A stretch of 64,000 bases of DNA from Gramella sp. MAR_2010_147 (lineage in GTDB: Bacteria; Bacteroidota; Bacteroidia; Flavobacteriales; Flavobacteriaceae): the NCBI RefSeq assembly GCF_900105135.1, contig NZ_LT629741.1, forward strand, positions 434,001-498,000, written 5' to 3'. Within the stretch, counting starts at the first letter, position 1, and each line of letters opens with the position of its first letter. The notes below the pieces were generated by a model. That model worked only from the letters and a program-made list of their open reading frames with translations. It searched no databases and had not been told where the DNA came from. The translations under genes and the position numbers were made by a program. This document shows positions 44,073 to 53,377 of this stretch, piece after piece.

Positions 44073-45497
44073 TTACTTGCCGATGCAAAAATTCGCAAAA
44101 ATATTTCCAAGCAAATCATCATTAGTGATCTCACCCGTGATCTCCCCAAAATGGTGAAGAGCCTGACGTATATCGATTGCCAGAAGGTCTCCGGAAAGTT
44201 CTGCGTTTAAACCGTCTTCTACCTTATTGATCTCTTCCAGGGCTTTTAAAAGGGCGGCATAATGCCTGGAATTGGTTACGATGGTGTCAGAGTTTCTTAG
44301 GGCTCCGGTATTTACAAATTGTAATAGTCTTTCTTTTAACTCTTCAACGCCCAGATTTGTTTTTGCAGATAATAGTAGAAATTCAGCTCTTTTAGCATGA
44401 CTGGAAATATCTTCCAGTTTTTCTTTTAAAATTTCTATTTCTTCTTCTGCAAGGCGGTCGGTTTTATTGGCGATGATTAATAGTGGTTTCTGTGGAAATT
44501 TATTTTTGATCTTTTCTATTTCAATTCGAACTTCCTGAAGTCTTTCTCTGTTCACGGCAATCTGAGAACTGTCTACCAGGTAGACTACCACTTGCGCCTG
44601 ACTTATTTTTTCAAAAGTCTTTTTAATTCCTATGCTTTCTACCACATCTTTAGTCTCGCGAATTCCTGCAGTATCGATGAATCTAAATCCTACTCCGCCA
44701 ATACTCATTTCATCCTCAATAGTATCTCTGGTAGTACCTGCAATTTCAGAAACTATCGCACGCTCTTCATTCAGTAGTGCATTAAGTAAAGTAGATTTTC
44801 CAACATTGGGTTCACCAACAATGGCAACGGGAATTCCATTTTTCAATACATTTCCGGTTGCGAAAGAATCTATTAACCTCTTTAAAACAGTCTGGATTCT
44901 GGATACCAGATCCCTGAACTGATCTCTATTTGCAAACTCCACATCTTCTTCCGCAAAGTCCAGTTCCAGTTCAATAAGGGAAGCAAAATTCAATAGTTCT
45001 TCACGTAGTTTCTGAATTTCATTAGAAAAGCCTCCACGCATTTGCTGCATCGCCATCTGGTGGGAAGCGGCATTTTCAGAATTGATCAAATCGGCTACAG
45101 CCTCTGCCTGGCTAAGATCCATCTTTGCATTTAAAAAAGCGCGAAGTGTAAATTCACCAGCTTCCGCAGAACGACATCCTTTTCTTATCAATAATTGAAT
45201 GATCTCCTGCTGGATGTACGGACTCCCATGGCAGGATAATTCTACTGTTTCCTCACCAGTATAAGATTTCGGTGCACGAAAAACAGAGGCAAGAATTTCA
45301 TCAATAGTCCTTACTCCATCCATCATATTTCCGAGATGAAGGGTATGCGTTGGTTGCACGGCCAGCTCTTTTTTACTTTTTGCTCTAAAAAGAGGAGAGA
45401 CGATATTTAAAGCATCAGGGCCAGAAACTCTAATTATAGCAATAGCACCGGCACCAGAAGGTGTGGCAAGGGCAACAATAGTATCATTCAATTTCAT
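44073..45497 (-). CDS. mnmE: tRNA modification GTPase MnmE
   Basis: A 474-residue MnmE (TrmE), which with MnmG adds carboxymethylaminomethyl groups to U34 of certain tRNAs. The N-terminal formyl-THF-binding part begins with DTIVALATPSGAGAIAIIRVSG. The inserted G domain has GEPNVGKSTLLNAL, DTAGIRET and NKTD motifs. The C-terminus ends in the conserved CIGK. The length is normal. A -7 box TAAATTTG lies only 4 bases before the ATG, suggesting a leaderless message. Confidence 0.96.
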   Translation of the reverse strand: MKLNDTIVALATPSGAGAIAIIRVSGPDALNIVSPLFRAKSKKELAVQPTHTLHLGNMMDGVRTIDEILASVFRAPKSYTGEETVELSCHGSPYIQQEIIQLLIRKGCRSAEAGEFTLRAFLNAKMDLSQAEAVADLINSENAASHQMAMQQMRGGFSNEIQKLREELLNFASLIELELDFAEEDVEFANRDQFRDLVSRIQTVLKRLIDSFATGNVLKNGIPVAIVGEPNVGKSTLLNALLNEERAIVSEIAGTTRDTIEDEMSIGGVGFRFIDTAGIRETKDVVESIGIKKTFEKISQAQVVVYLVDSSQIAVNRERLQEVRIEIEKIKNKFPQKPLLIIANKTDRLAEEEIEILKEKLEDISSHAKRAEFLLLSAKTNLGVEELKERLLQFVNTGALRNSDTIVTNSRHYAALLKALEEINKVEDGLNAELSGDLLAIDIRQALHHFGEITGEITNDDLLGNIFANFCIGK

Positions 45498-45501
45498 GTA
45501 G

Positions 45502-45509
45502 CAAATTTA
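45502..45509 (-). promoter_or_regulatory. -7 box of mnmE (possibly leaderless)
   Basis: TAAATTTG on the - strand matches TAnnTTTG. With a start 5-7 bases later, transcription would begin at or next to the ATG at 45497. Confidence 0.55.
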
Positions 45510-45603
45510 TAAAAGAAATCATTGCTGCACCCAATTCTGTAACAAACCTCTTTTCTATTCGTCTTTTATATAGAAACCATCAATAACCATCAAAAAATTA
45601 AAA

Positions 45604-45942
45604 ATGAGAGAAGACAAGCAAATGTTAGTCATGACGCACTTAAGTCAATTGTTAGACCTGGTAACAGGAATAGGAGGATTTATAGTCCCGTTAGTGCTTT
45701 GGTTGACGCAAAAAGATAAAGTAGCTGGAATGGATATGCACGGTAAAATGATTTTAAACTTTCAAATAAGCCTGTTCATATATTCCATTATTTGCATTCC
45801 GCTTATCTTTTTATTCGGATTAGGAATTCTGGGATTAATTGTTATTGGATTGATCGCCCTGATACTACCAATAATGAACGCACTAAAAGTAAGTAATGAT
45901 GAAATGCCCTATTATCCCTTAACTATTCAGTTTTTGAAATAG
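45604..45942 (+). CDS. DUF4870 domain-containing membrane protein
   Basis: A 112-residue membrane protein of the DUF4870 (Tic20-like) family. It has three hydrophobic segments, an N-terminal MLVMTHLSQLLDLVTGIGGFIVPL, and the typical DMHGKMILNFQIS motif. Function unknown. It is divergent from mnmE and convergent with dnaN, separated from it by a bidirectional terminator. Confidence 0.88.
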   Translation: MREDKQMLVMTHLSQLLDLVTGIGGFIVPLVLWLTQKDKVAGMDMHGKMILNFQISLFIYSIICIPLIFLFGLGILGLIVIGLIALILPIMNALKVSNDEMPYYPLTIQFLK

Positions 45943-45976
45943 AATTTTCAGTAGTTTTTTTAATTAATTAGTTAGA

Positions 45977-46010
45977 AAAAAGCCCGTTCAAATTTTTGAA
46001 AGGGCTTTTT
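45977..46010. terminator. Bidirectional terminator between DUF4870 and dnaN
   Basis: The stem AAAAAGCCC / GGGCTTTTT encloses a second inverted repeat, TTCAAATTTTTGAA. It serves the convergent DUF4870 and dnaN genes. Confidence 0.88.
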
Positions 46011-46029
46011 AAATTTTGTAATTTTTTTT

Positions 46030-46063
46030 TCTAGCTCTCTCCTTATGAGAGGGGCCGGGGAGG
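46030..46063. repeat. CTCTCC-type dispersed hairpin
   Basis: CTCTC-CTTAT-GAGAG followed by GGGGCCGGGGAGGG, GC-rich in an AT-rich gap, lies next to the end of dnaN. It resembles small CCTCTCC-type repeats found between genes in flavobacteria (from memory) and the segment at 21691-21805. Confidence 0.45.
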
Positions 46064-46065
46064 GA

Positions 46066-47184
46066 TTAGTTATTCAGCATCACCGGCATTACAAGCATGG
46101 TGATTTTTTCTCCAGGATCCAGTCCGTCAACCGGAGTTAAAATTCCAGCTCTGTTAGGCAGGCTCATTTCCAGCATTACTTCATCAGCAGTAAGGTTATT
46201 CAACATTTCTACAAGAAATCTTGAATTGAACCCAATTTGCATATCATCACCCTGGTAAGAACAGGTTAAACGTTCTTCAGCCTTATTACTGTAATCAACA
46301 TCTTCCGCAGAAATATTCAGCTCAGCCCCGGCGATCTTTAATCTCACCTGGTGAGTGGTTTTATTTGAGAAAATAGAAACCCTTCTTACAGAACTTAAAA
46401 ACTGGTTTCTCTCAATAGTAAGTTTGTTTGGATTTTCCTTCGGAATAACCGCCTCATAATTTGGGTATTTTCCGTCTATTAATCTACAGATCAACTGAGT
46501 TTCATCAAACGTAAACTTTGCGTTTGATTCATTGTATTCTATTAACACTTCAGATTCACTGCCGGCAAGAATTCCTTTTAATAGATTCAAAGGTTTTTTC
46601 GGCATAATGAATTCCGCAGCCTGATTTGCTTTAATATCTTCTCTGGAATATTTTACCAGTTTATGAGCATCTGTAGCAACGAAGGTTAATCCGTCTTCGG
46701 TAAACTGAAAGAAAACTCCACTCATTACCGGTCTAAGATCATCATTTCCAGAAGCAAAAATGGTTTTGGAAATAGCAGATGCAAGGATATCAGCTTCAAC
46801 AACCGTACTACTTGGATCTTCAAGCTCTACCGGATTTGGAAATTCCTCCCCATCGGCATACGCAAGTGCATATTTACCGTGGTTGGAACTTAATTCTATG
46901 GTATTGTTATCTTCAACTACAAATGTAAGCGGTTGCTCAGGAAAAGTTTTCAGCGTGTCTAAAAGTAACTTTGCAGGAACTGCAATTTTACCTTCAGAAT
47001 CTGATTCTACTTTAAGTTTTGCAGACATCGTGGTTTCAAGGTCTGAAGCAGAAACCGTTAGTTCGTCATTATTAAGATCGAAAAGGAAATTATCTAAAAT
47101 TGGTAACGTGTTACTATTGTTAATTACCCCTCCAAGTATTTGTAGCTGTTTCAGCAGGTAATTGCTGGATACAATAAATTTCAT
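46066..47184 (-). CDS. dnaN: DNA polymerase III beta subunit (sliding clamp)
   Basis: A 372-residue DnaN that forms the ring-shaped processivity clamp. It starts MKFIVSSNYLLKQLQILGGV and has three clamp domains of about 120 residues, with the conserved FVATDAHKLV in domain 2 and the C-terminal IGFNSRFLVEML and MLVMPVML. It is a single gene in this context, not beside dnaA or recF. A -7 box lies 30 bases upstream. Confidence 0.97.
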   Translation of the reverse strand: MKFIVSSNYLLKQLQILGGVINNSNTLPILDNFLFDLNNDELTVSASDLETTMSAKLKVESDSEGKIAVPAKLLLDTLKTFPEQPLTFVVEDNNTIELSSNHGKYALAYADGEEFPNPVELEDPSSTVVEADILASAISKTIFASGNDDLRPVMSGVFFQFTEDGLTFVATDAHKLVKYSREDIKANQAAEFIMPKKPLNLLKGILAGSESEVLIEYNESNAKFTFDETQLICRLIDGKYPNYEAVIPKENPNKLTIERNQFLSSVRRVSIFSNKTTHQVRLKIAGAELNISAEDVDYSNKAEERLTCSYQGDDMQIGFNSRFLVEMLNNLTADEVMLEMSLPNRAGILTPVDGLDPGEKITMLVMPVMLNN

Positions 47185-47213
47185 CGGCTTTTATTGATTT
47201 GTTTAATCACTTA

Positions 47214-47221
47214 CAAATATA
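47214..47221 (-). promoter_or_regulatory. -7 box of dnaN
   Basis: TATATTTG on the - strand, 30 bases before the dnaN ATG. No clear -33 TTG. Confidence 0.6.
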
Positions 47222-47384
47222 TTTTAATAAGTGAAAAATCCCGGCTTGTTGACTGAGTATTTATTAACAGACTTTCATGTTGAAAATGATGTAAAACACT
47301 TTAAAACAGTTGTTTGTAAAATTAAACTGATTTAAAATTGTTAATATGTAGTAGTTCAAACTTTCTATAGTTTCTTTGTGAGCT

Positions 47385-49055
47385 TTACTTTACATATTTC
47401 TGCTTTCTATAGAACCTGAAAGCAATTCCGAAGATGAAGAGGAGAATTATGGGGCCTGCAATGTTTATTAATTGCCACTTAGATCTTTCATCAGCTGTTT
47501 TTTCTTTATCCAGAAATGCGAGATTGATCTCTTTGGAACGAATATCAATCAATCCGTTATCATCTAATAGATAATTGACAGAGTTTAGAAGGAATTCTTT
47601 ATTTCCATAAGTATTTCCGGTATAACGCTGGAAGCCAAGTTCCATAGCTTTTCCTCCCTGGATATCATTTTTAATCACATCCCCATCTGAAACGATTAGC
47701 ATTTTAGAATCAACTCCTTTATCTAAATGATTTTGTATTTCAAATGGTTTTACCCGGTTCTTATAAACCGATTTAAATTGTCCTTCCAGTAATACCGCCA
47801 ATGGCTGCTCACCGGAATTGTAGCTGTTTAGATCAGGTTTCTGGCCTACAGTATTTAAGCTAATCTGTGCAGGTACTCCTTCAAGTTTGGTTTTGGGGGA
47901 ACTGCTTAAAAGAATTGTTTTATTAATATCATTAGCTAAGGTGTCTATAGGATTGGCGTATTCAAACTTTACAGCCTCAATATTGTTGATTATAGGGTGC
48001 TCATTTGGTGAAGTTGTCAACGGACTATAGAACCAGGGGTATGGATTAAACCTTGTATTCTGTCCGCTGCCGCTAGCCAGAACGATAGGGGCAGAGTAGA
48101 GGTCATTCACAATTTCAGGATTGATTCGAACTCCGTAAGAGAAAAAATAATCTCCAAGGTTCAGGTTTCTTGGCAGAGCAATGGCAGTTCCTTGATCGTT
48201 AAACAGGCTATCATTTTCCATATTGGTCACTTCAGCCAGCCACAACATTTTTCCACCGTTCATTACATATTGATCCAGGATATATTTTTCATTTTCTGAA
48301 TAGGCCCGGGTAGGTTTTGGCTCTAAAATGAGATCATACTCTTTTAGATCTGCTAGTGTTTTTTTAGGATTTATTGCTGCTGAATCTAATGTAAACGGAG
48401 CCATAAAGTAATATTCCTGAATGGTCTTTACAAAATCTGCAATTTGAACATCCGGGAGTTCCCCATTTCCGCGCATTACTGCGATCTTCTTTTTTCGGGG
48501 ATAAATGAGTTTGCTTAATCCATCGGCAAGTGCATATTCTAACTGTTGTACTGAAGCATTTACCCGTTCTTCATCGGTAGCGCCTATCTGGTTTTTAAGA
48601 AGGGGTATTTTTACAGTTTTATCTCCGTAATTGGCAATTGCCCAGGGGAAAATAATACTCTCACTGTTCTTTCCATTTTCCTGTACATTTAATCTCGCGG
48701 GAGTCATTCCCATTTTGTAGAATTCCTCAGCGATGGCATTGGCATCGCCACTTTCTTCCAGCGGGTCTACAAAATTGAATTTTATATTGCGATTATAGGC
48801 TGAAAATTCTTCCAGCATCTGCCTGGTTTCATTTTGTAATCTTCTGAATTCTGATGGAAAACTTCCTTCCAGAAATACATCAAAGATCACCGGTTGTTCT
48901 ACATTAGCTACAATTTCTTTCGCAGCAGGGGAGAGGCTGTATCGTTGATCCTGGGTCAAATCAACACGCGAATAGAATTCTGAAGCCAGGAAATTCACCG
49001 CGATAAGAATTACCAGTAAAATAAGTAGGGATTTTATTTTATTTGGTTGTTTCAT
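47385..49055 (-). CDS. gldG: Gliding motility protein GldG
   Basis: A 556-residue membrane-anchored protein of the GldG family, part of the GldA-GldF-GldG ABC complex needed for gliding in some Bacteroidota. An N-terminal helix is followed by FLASEFYSRVDLTQDQRYSLSP, a hallmark of these auxiliary subunits. A long periplasmic part and a C-terminal helix (about 530-550) with a short basic tail follow. Its start overlaps the gldF stop. The ATPase gldA is not in the window. Confidence 0.93.
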   Translation of the reverse strand: MKQPNKIKSLLILLVILIAVNFLASEFYSRVDLTQDQRYSLSPAAKEIVANVEQPVIFDVFLEGSFPSEFRRLQNETRQMLEEFSAYNRNIKFNFVDPLEESGDANAIAEEFYKMGMTPARLNVQENGKNSESIIFPWAIANYGDKTVKIPLLKNQIGATDEERVNASVQQLEYALADGLSKLIYPRKKKIAVMRGNGELPDVQIADFVKTIQEYYFMAPFTLDSAAINPKKTLADLKEYDLILEPKPTRAYSENEKYILDQYVMNGGKMLWLAEVTNMENDSLFNDQGTAIALPRNLNLGDYFFSYGVRINPEIVNDLYSAPIVLASGSGQNTRFNPYPWFYSPLTTSPNEHPIINNIEAVKFEYANPIDTLANDINKTILLSSSPKTKLEGVPAQISLNTVGQKPDLNSYNSGEQPLAVLLEGQFKSVYKNRVKPFEIQNHLDKGVDSKMLIVSDGDVIKNDIQGGKAMELGFQRYTGNTYGNKEFLLNSVNYLLDDNGLIDIRSKEINLAFLDKEKTADERSKWQLINIAGPIILLFIFGIAFRFYRKQKYVK

Positions 49056-49792
49056 TATCGCCTGTTCTTGGTTGCTGAAAGTTTAATTTCTGTGAGTTTA
49101 AGAAACAGAAATATCAGACTCAGAAAATAAATGATATCACGGGTGTCTATTACCCCGCGACTAATACTTTTATAATGAAAGCTGATTCCAAAAGACTCCA
49201 GAATGTAACTGGAGGTACCAAATAGATTAGTGTTTGCAAGTCCTTCAAAAGCATAGTAACAAATAAAGCAAAGAAAAACGCCCAATAAGAAGGAGACAAT
49301 TTGATTGGAAGAAAGGCTGGATGCAAAAATCCCGATTGCGGCATAACAACCCCCTAGGAAAATAAGTCCTATATAAGAACCAATGGTAGCACCAATGTCA
49401 AAATTTCCAACAGGTCTTCCAAGTTGAGAAATGCTTAAAACATATAAAAGCGTTGGAATAATTGCCAGAAAGACCAGAAAGAGAACCCCCAGATATTTAC
49501 CGGCGATCAGTTTCCAGAGTCCGATAGGTTTAGTTAATAATATTTCCATCGTTCCCATTCGGTTCTCATCAGCAAAGCTTTTCATGGCGATGGCAGGAAT
49601 CAGAAATAGAAAGATCCATGGTGCAAGACTGAAGAATGGTTTAAGATCTGCAAAACCACTATCCAGAATATTATATCCTCCGGAAAACACAAATAGGAAA
49701 AATCCGCAGGCAATAAGAAAGAGTCCGATCACAAGATATCCCGTGAGGGAAGAAAAAAATGATTGTATTTCCTTATTTAGTATCGCCAGCAT
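49055..49792 (-). CDS. gldF: Gliding motility ABC permease GldF
   Basis: A 245-residue ABC-2-type permease with six hydrophobic segments. The conserved LAPWIFLFLIPAIAMKSFADENRMGTMEILLTK region is seen at positions 49520-49620 (key residues FADE and GTMEILLTKP). The frame runs open to a TTG at 49807, but the ATG at 49792 gives the usual start MLAILNKEIQSFF. A run of 7-bp repeats ends 8 bases before that ATG. The gene overlaps gldG by one base. Confidence 0.93.
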   Translation of the reverse strand: MLAILNKEIQSFFSSLTGYLVIGLFLIACGFFLFVFSGGYNILDSGFADLKPFFSLAPWIFLFLIPAIAMKSFADENRMGTMEILLTKPIGLWKLIAGKYLGVLFLVFLAIIPTLLYVLSISQLGRPVGNFDIGATIGSYIGLIFLGGCYAAIGIFASSLSSNQIVSFLLGVFLCFICYYAFEGLANTNLFGTSSYILESFGISFHYKSISRGVIDTRDIIYFLSLIFLFLKLTEIKLSATKNRR

Positions 49793-49800
49793 ACTTTCAA

Positions 49801-49842
49801 TTATCAATTATCAATTATCAATTATCAATTATCAATTATCGG
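49801..49842. repeat. Heptanucleotide tandem repeat (TTATCAA) upstream of gldF
   Basis: Five perfect copies of TTATCAA (49801-49835) are followed by a sixth altered copy, TTATCGG. On the gldF strand this reads TTGATAA repeated, ending 8 bases before the likely ATG. A 7-bp unit can slip, and each change moves any promoter relative to the start. Confidence 0.9.
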
Positions 49843-49875
49843 TTTCGGTTGATTGTTCTGTGTTTTCTGTTTTTT

Positions 49876-49903
49876 GTCATTTCGACCAGAGAGAGAAATC
49901 TCT
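49876..49903. repeat. GTCATTTCGACC-type dispersed repeat half
   Basis: GTCATTTCGACCAGAGAGAG followed by AAATCTC contains the hairpin AGAGA-GAAA-TCTCT. I recall similar GTCATTTCGACC sequences scattered between genes in flavobacteria. Only one arm is present here. Confidence 0.45.
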
Positions 49904-49954
49904 TTTTTATTTGGATATAATTAATTTTTTATAATTTAAACTTCTCACTATGGA

Positions 49955-50251
49955 CTACTCCAAACTAACCAGTTTATCCACGCTCCAGGCTTCCGGTTTT
50001 TCATTGAATAGCACCTTGGTATTCGCCCAGACATTTTTAAATAGCTCAGAATTTCTGTAATTCTCTAATGCCTGTTCGTTTTCCCAGTAGGAATACGTGA
50101 AAAATTGATTTGTATTGTCTTTACCACGATAGAGTTCTAAAAATTGACAACCTTCAAAACCTCGAATCTTGTCTTTATTTTCTTCAAAATTAGCCAGAAA
50201 TTCTTCAATCTTTTCCGGTTGAAAGCCCATTTTCACTATTCTAACAAACAT
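49955..50251 (-). CDS. Antibiotic-biosynthesis-monooxygenase-like small protein
   Basis: A 98-residue protein of the ABM/dimeric alpha-beta barrel family (VRIVKMGFQPEKIEEFLANF, FLELYRGKDNTNQFFTYSYW). Such proteins act as small monooxygenases, haem-degrading enzymes or simple ligand binders; the substrate is unknown. It is cotranscribed with the SAM hydrolase gene, which ends directly before its start. Confidence 0.82.
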   Translation of the reverse strand: MFVRIVKMGFQPEKIEEFLANFEENKDKIRGFEGCQFLELYRGKDNTNQFFTYSYWENEQALENYRNSELFKNVWANTKVLFNEKPEAWSVDKLVSLE

Positions 50252-51085
50252 CTATTCAAAATTTACTGTTATCGTATCTAAATATTCAAGTCCGAATAAA
50301 CTTGCGGCACTGCCGACAGTGCTTGGATTACTTTTATAAATGGCCAGTTCAATATAGCCAGCCGAATTAAATACGGCCAGTTTCTTACCATCTTCTTCCT
50401 TTCGGTTTTCTTTTTCCACATCAAAATTAATGGCATGGCTATAAGTTTCGTAGATCGTATTGAAATTGACGTTTCTGGCACTAATTTTAAAATCCCGACC
50501 CTTTCCAACACTTTCAAATAATTTTCTGGAAATATTGGTGATCACATTTCCATAGTTATCAACATAAATAACATGACCCAGAATCTGATCTTTCTCAGAA
50601 TTAATAAGTGGTTCAAACTGTTTAAGATGTTTGATGTCGCTAACGCTTTTACCTATTACTTCCAGCGTACCACCACGGGAAATATGGCAGGCAACTTTTA
50701 CGAATACATCCAGGACGGGAAAATTGGTTTGAATTTTATCATGAATATTGATTTCTACGATCTTTTCCGGCATGATTTCCGAAGCTAACAAAGAAAGGAT
50801 CCCGTTATTGGCACAGATAAAATAATGATCATCCAGTTTTACTGCCAGATGCTTGTTTTCAGGAGTAAGCTCAGAATCTATTCCGATAATATGAATGCTG
50901 CCTTTCGGGAAACTTTTGTAGGCATTCTTTATAATATATGCGGCTTCACTAATGTGAAACGGCGAAACCGAATGTGAAATATCAACAATTCTAACATCAC
51001 TTAGTTCACTATAAATTGCTCCTTTAACCGCACCAGCGAAATAATCTTTCTCCCCAAAATCGGTCGTTAAAGTGATGATTGCCAT
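50252..51085 (-). CDS. SAM hydrolase / SAM-dependent halogenase family protein (DUF62)
   Basis: A 277-residue protein of the SAM hydroxide adenosyltransferase family. The start MAIITLTTDFGEKDYFAGAV with the conserved TTDFG-x-x-D, the DISHSVSPFHI motif, and DNYGNVITNIS in the second domain fit the hydrolase branch, which splits SAM to adenosine and methionine with water. Halogenases need a specific extra loop, which is not evident. Divergent from phoH. Confidence 0.92.
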   Translation of the reverse strand: MAIITLTTDFGEKDYFAGAVKGAIYSELSDVRIVDISHSVSPFHISEAAYIIKNAYKSFPKGSIHIIGIDSELTPENKHLAVKLDDHYFICANNGILSLLASEIMPEKIVEINIHDKIQTNFPVLDVFVKVACHISRGGTLEVIGKSVSDIKHLKQFEPLINSEKDQILGHVIYVDNYGNVITNISRKLFESVGKGRDFKISARNVNFNTIYETYSHAINFDVEKENRKEEDGKKLAVFNSAGYIELAIYKSNPSTVGSAASLFGLEYLDTITVNFE

Positions 51086-51147
51086 AGGCGATTGTTAATA
51101 TTTTTTTAATCTGAGACTGGTAATTTTCCTTAAGTTTGTAAGGAAGG

Positions 51148-51155
51148 CGAATATA
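51148..51155 (-). promoter_or_regulatory. Possible -7 box of the SAM hydrolase gene
   Basis: TATATTCG on the - strand, 63 bases before the ATG, differs from TAnnTTTG at one base. No -33 box is clear. Confidence 0.35.
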
Positions 51156-51295
51156 ATTTTATTTTTAGTGATTCGTTTAGGCTCAACGCTAAAAAATACC
51201 ATTAATTCGGTTTCAAAATTAGGTTATTGAAAAACGAAGGACAAATAAAAATGCCTCTAAAAACCTACAATGCTTCATCTTAAAAATCATAGCTT

Positions 51296-52249
51296 TTGAA
51301 CGAACTTCTTATTGAACTTTCAGAAATTAGCCCTCGAGAATTTTTCGGGCAACAAAATGAACACATAGAATTATTAAAAAAGTATTTTCCAAAATTAAAG
51401 ATTGTCGCCAGGGGCAGTAAAATAAAAGTTTTTGGAGATGAAGAAATGCTGGAAGAATTCGACAAGCGTTTTTCCATGCTTATGGATCATTTCGGGAAAT
51501 ATAATAAGCTGGACGAGAATACCATTGAAAGGGTTTTAACCAGTGAGAGTGAAGAGGATTATGCAAGTTCAAAAGAAAGTGGTGAAACTATAGTTCATGG
51601 GATAAGCGGGAAGGTGATTAAAGCCCAAACCGTTAATCAGCGTAAACTGGTGGAACTTTCGAGAAAGAATGATCTTGTTTTCGCAATCGGGCCAGCCGGT
51701 ACCGGTAAAACTTATACAGGAGTTGCTTTGGCAGTTAAAGCCTTGAAAGAAAAGCAGGTAAAAAGGATCATTTTAACCAGACCAGCGGTAGAAGCTGGAG
51801 AAAACCTGGGTTTTTTACCGGGTGATCTTAAAGAAAAACTGGATCCTTATATGCAACCTCTATATGATGCATTAAGAGATATGATTCCGCACGAGAAACT
51901 GGAGGTTTTTATTGAAAAGGGAGTGATTCAAATTGCGCCCTTAGCATTTATGCGTGGACGTACCCTGGATCATGCTTTTGTTATTCTTGATGAAGCTCAG
52001 AACACTACCCATGCACAAATGAAAATGTTCTTAACCCGTATGGGTAAGAGCGCAAAGTTTATGATCACTGGAGACCCGGGACAGATAGATTTACCAAGAA
52101 GAACAATTTCAGGATTAAAAGAAGCGCTCCTCGTACTCAAAGATGTAAAAGGAGTGGGAATGGTTTACCTCGATGATAAAGATGTAATTCGTCACAGATT
52201 GGTGAAGAAGATCATTGCTGCCTACAAAACAATAGAACATAACGATTAA
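51296..52249 (+). CDS. PhoH family ATPase
   Basis: A 317-residue PhoH-like protein, a P-loop ATPase related to helicase domains and linked to RNA metabolism. Walker A is GPAGTGKTYTG (from G132, K138); Walker B is FVILDEAQNT, with the later GDPGQIDLP. An N-terminal KH-like region precedes it. The start is TTG at 51296, the only codon giving the family N-terminus NELLIELSEISP. Next is purC, 21 bases away. Confidence 0.92.
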   Translation: MNELLIELSEISPREFFGQQNEHIELLKKYFPKLKIVARGSKIKVFGDEEMLEEFDKRFSMLMDHFGKYNKLDENTIERVLTSESEEDYASSKESGETIVHGISGKVIKAQTVNQRKLVELSRKNDLVFAIGPAGTGKTYTGVALAVKALKEKQVKRIILTRPAVEAGENLGFLPGDLKEKLDPYMQPLYDALRDMIPHEKLEVFIEKGVIQIAPLAFMRGRTLDHAFVILDEAQNTTHAQMKMFLTRMGKSAKFMITGDPGQIDLPRRTISGLKEALLVLKDVKGVGMVYLDDKDVIRHRLVKKIIAAYKTIEHND

Positions 52250-52270
52250 TTATAAAAGTTTAAGCTCTTT

Positions 52271-53224
52271 ATGAGTAATACGATAACGAAAACTAATTTC
52301 AATTTTCCCGGTCAACTGTCAGTTTACAAAGGTAAAGTCAGGGATGTGTATTTTTTGGAAGATGATCAACTGGTGATGATCGCTTCAGACAGGCTTTCAG
52401 CTTTTGATGTGGTTATGCCGAAAGGAATACCATACAAAGGTCAGATCCTGAACCAGATCGCCACCAAAATGATGGAAAAAACAAGGGATATTGTGCCCAA
52501 TTGGTTGGAAGCAACGCCAGATCCTAATGTCGCAATTGGTAAAAAATGTGAGCCTTTCAAAGTTGAAATGGTTATTAGAGGGTATATGTCGGGTCATGCA
52601 GCCAGAGAATATAAAGCAGGGAAAAGAGAATTATGCGGAGTTGCAATGGCTGAAGGAATGAAGGAAAACGATAAATTCCCGGAGCCAATCATTACTCCGG
52701 CTACCAAAGCTGAGCATGGCGATCATGATGAAGATATTTCCCGGGAGGACATTATAAAAAAAGGTATCGTTACTGAAGAGGATTATTTGAGGCTGGAAGA
52801 CTATACCAGAAAACTTTTTGAGCGAGGAACCGAAATTGCAGCAAAACAGGATCTAATTTTGGTAGATACAAAATATGAATTTGGAAAAACTGCAGATGGA
52901 GAGATTGTTCTGATAGATGAGATCCATACGCCAGATTCTTCAAGATATTTCTATAAAAAAGGATACGAGGAACGTCAGGAAAAGGGAGAGGCTCAAAAAC
53001 AGCTTTCCAAAGAATTTGTGCGGCAATGGTTAATTTCTGAAGGTTTTCAGGGACTGGAAGGTCAATCTGTTCCGGAAATGAGCGATGCATACATCGAGTC
53101 TGTTTCTGAAAGGTATATTGAGCTTTATGAAAATATCACCGGTGAGAAATTTAAAAAGGCTGATGTTTCAAATATTGAGTCTCGTATTGAGAATAATGTG
53201 GAATCTTATTTAAAAGCACACTAA
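52271..53224 (+). CDS. purC: Phosphoribosylaminoimidazole-succinocarboxamide synthase
   Basis: A 317-residue PurC (SAICAR synthase) of purine biosynthesis, joining CAIR and aspartate with ATP. The start of the fold ([15 protein letters not shown]), [19 protein letters not shown] and [12 protein letters not shown] are conserved. Length matches the long (fungal-like) type. Followed by a terminator. Confidence 0.96.
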   Translation: MSNTITKTNFNFPGQLSVYKGKVRDVYFLEDDQLVMIASDRLSAFDVVMPKGIPYKGQILNQIATKMMEKTRDIVPNWLEATPDPNVAIGKKCEPFKVEMVIRGYMSGHAAREYKAGKRELCGVAMAEGMKENDKFPEPIITPATKAEHGDHDEDISREDIIKKGIVTEEDYLRLEDYTRKLFERGTEIAAKQDLILVDTKYEFGKTADGEIVLIDEIHTPDSSRYFYKKGYEERQEKGEAQKQLSKEFVRQWLISEGFQGLEGQSVPEMSDAYIESVSERYIELYENITGEKFKKADVSNIESRIENNVESYLKAH

Positions 53225-53323
53225 AATAATCGTTGATGATTAAACAAAAATTACCTTAATGAGGTCTTCCTGGAGATTTAACTCATTATAACTTTTTTGA
53301 TTCCTTACGATTTAATAATTTTA

Positions 53324-53358
53324 AAGACAGAACCGGTTTATCCGGTTTTGTCTTTTTT
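53324..53358 (+). terminator. Intrinsic terminator after purC
   Basis: The stem AAGACAGAACCGG / CCGGTTTTGTCTT, with one wobble and a TTTAT loop, runs into six T residues. It lies about 100 bases after the purC stop and 20 before acsA. Confidence 0.9.
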
Positions 53359-53377
53359 CATTTAAACCAACTTAACC

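Noticed and set aside
49801..49842. TTATCAA repeats as a CRISPR array
   Set aside because: Units are 7 bases with no spacers.
49431..49934. + strand open frame of 167 residues over gldF
   Set aside because: It runs antisense through gldF and into the TTATCAA repeat, with low-complexity translation. Shadow frame.
30263..51146. 15-base match AAGTTTGTAAGGAAG at 30263-30277 and 51132-51146
   Set aside because: A match of this length is expected by chance in AT-rich DNA of this size, and contexts differ.
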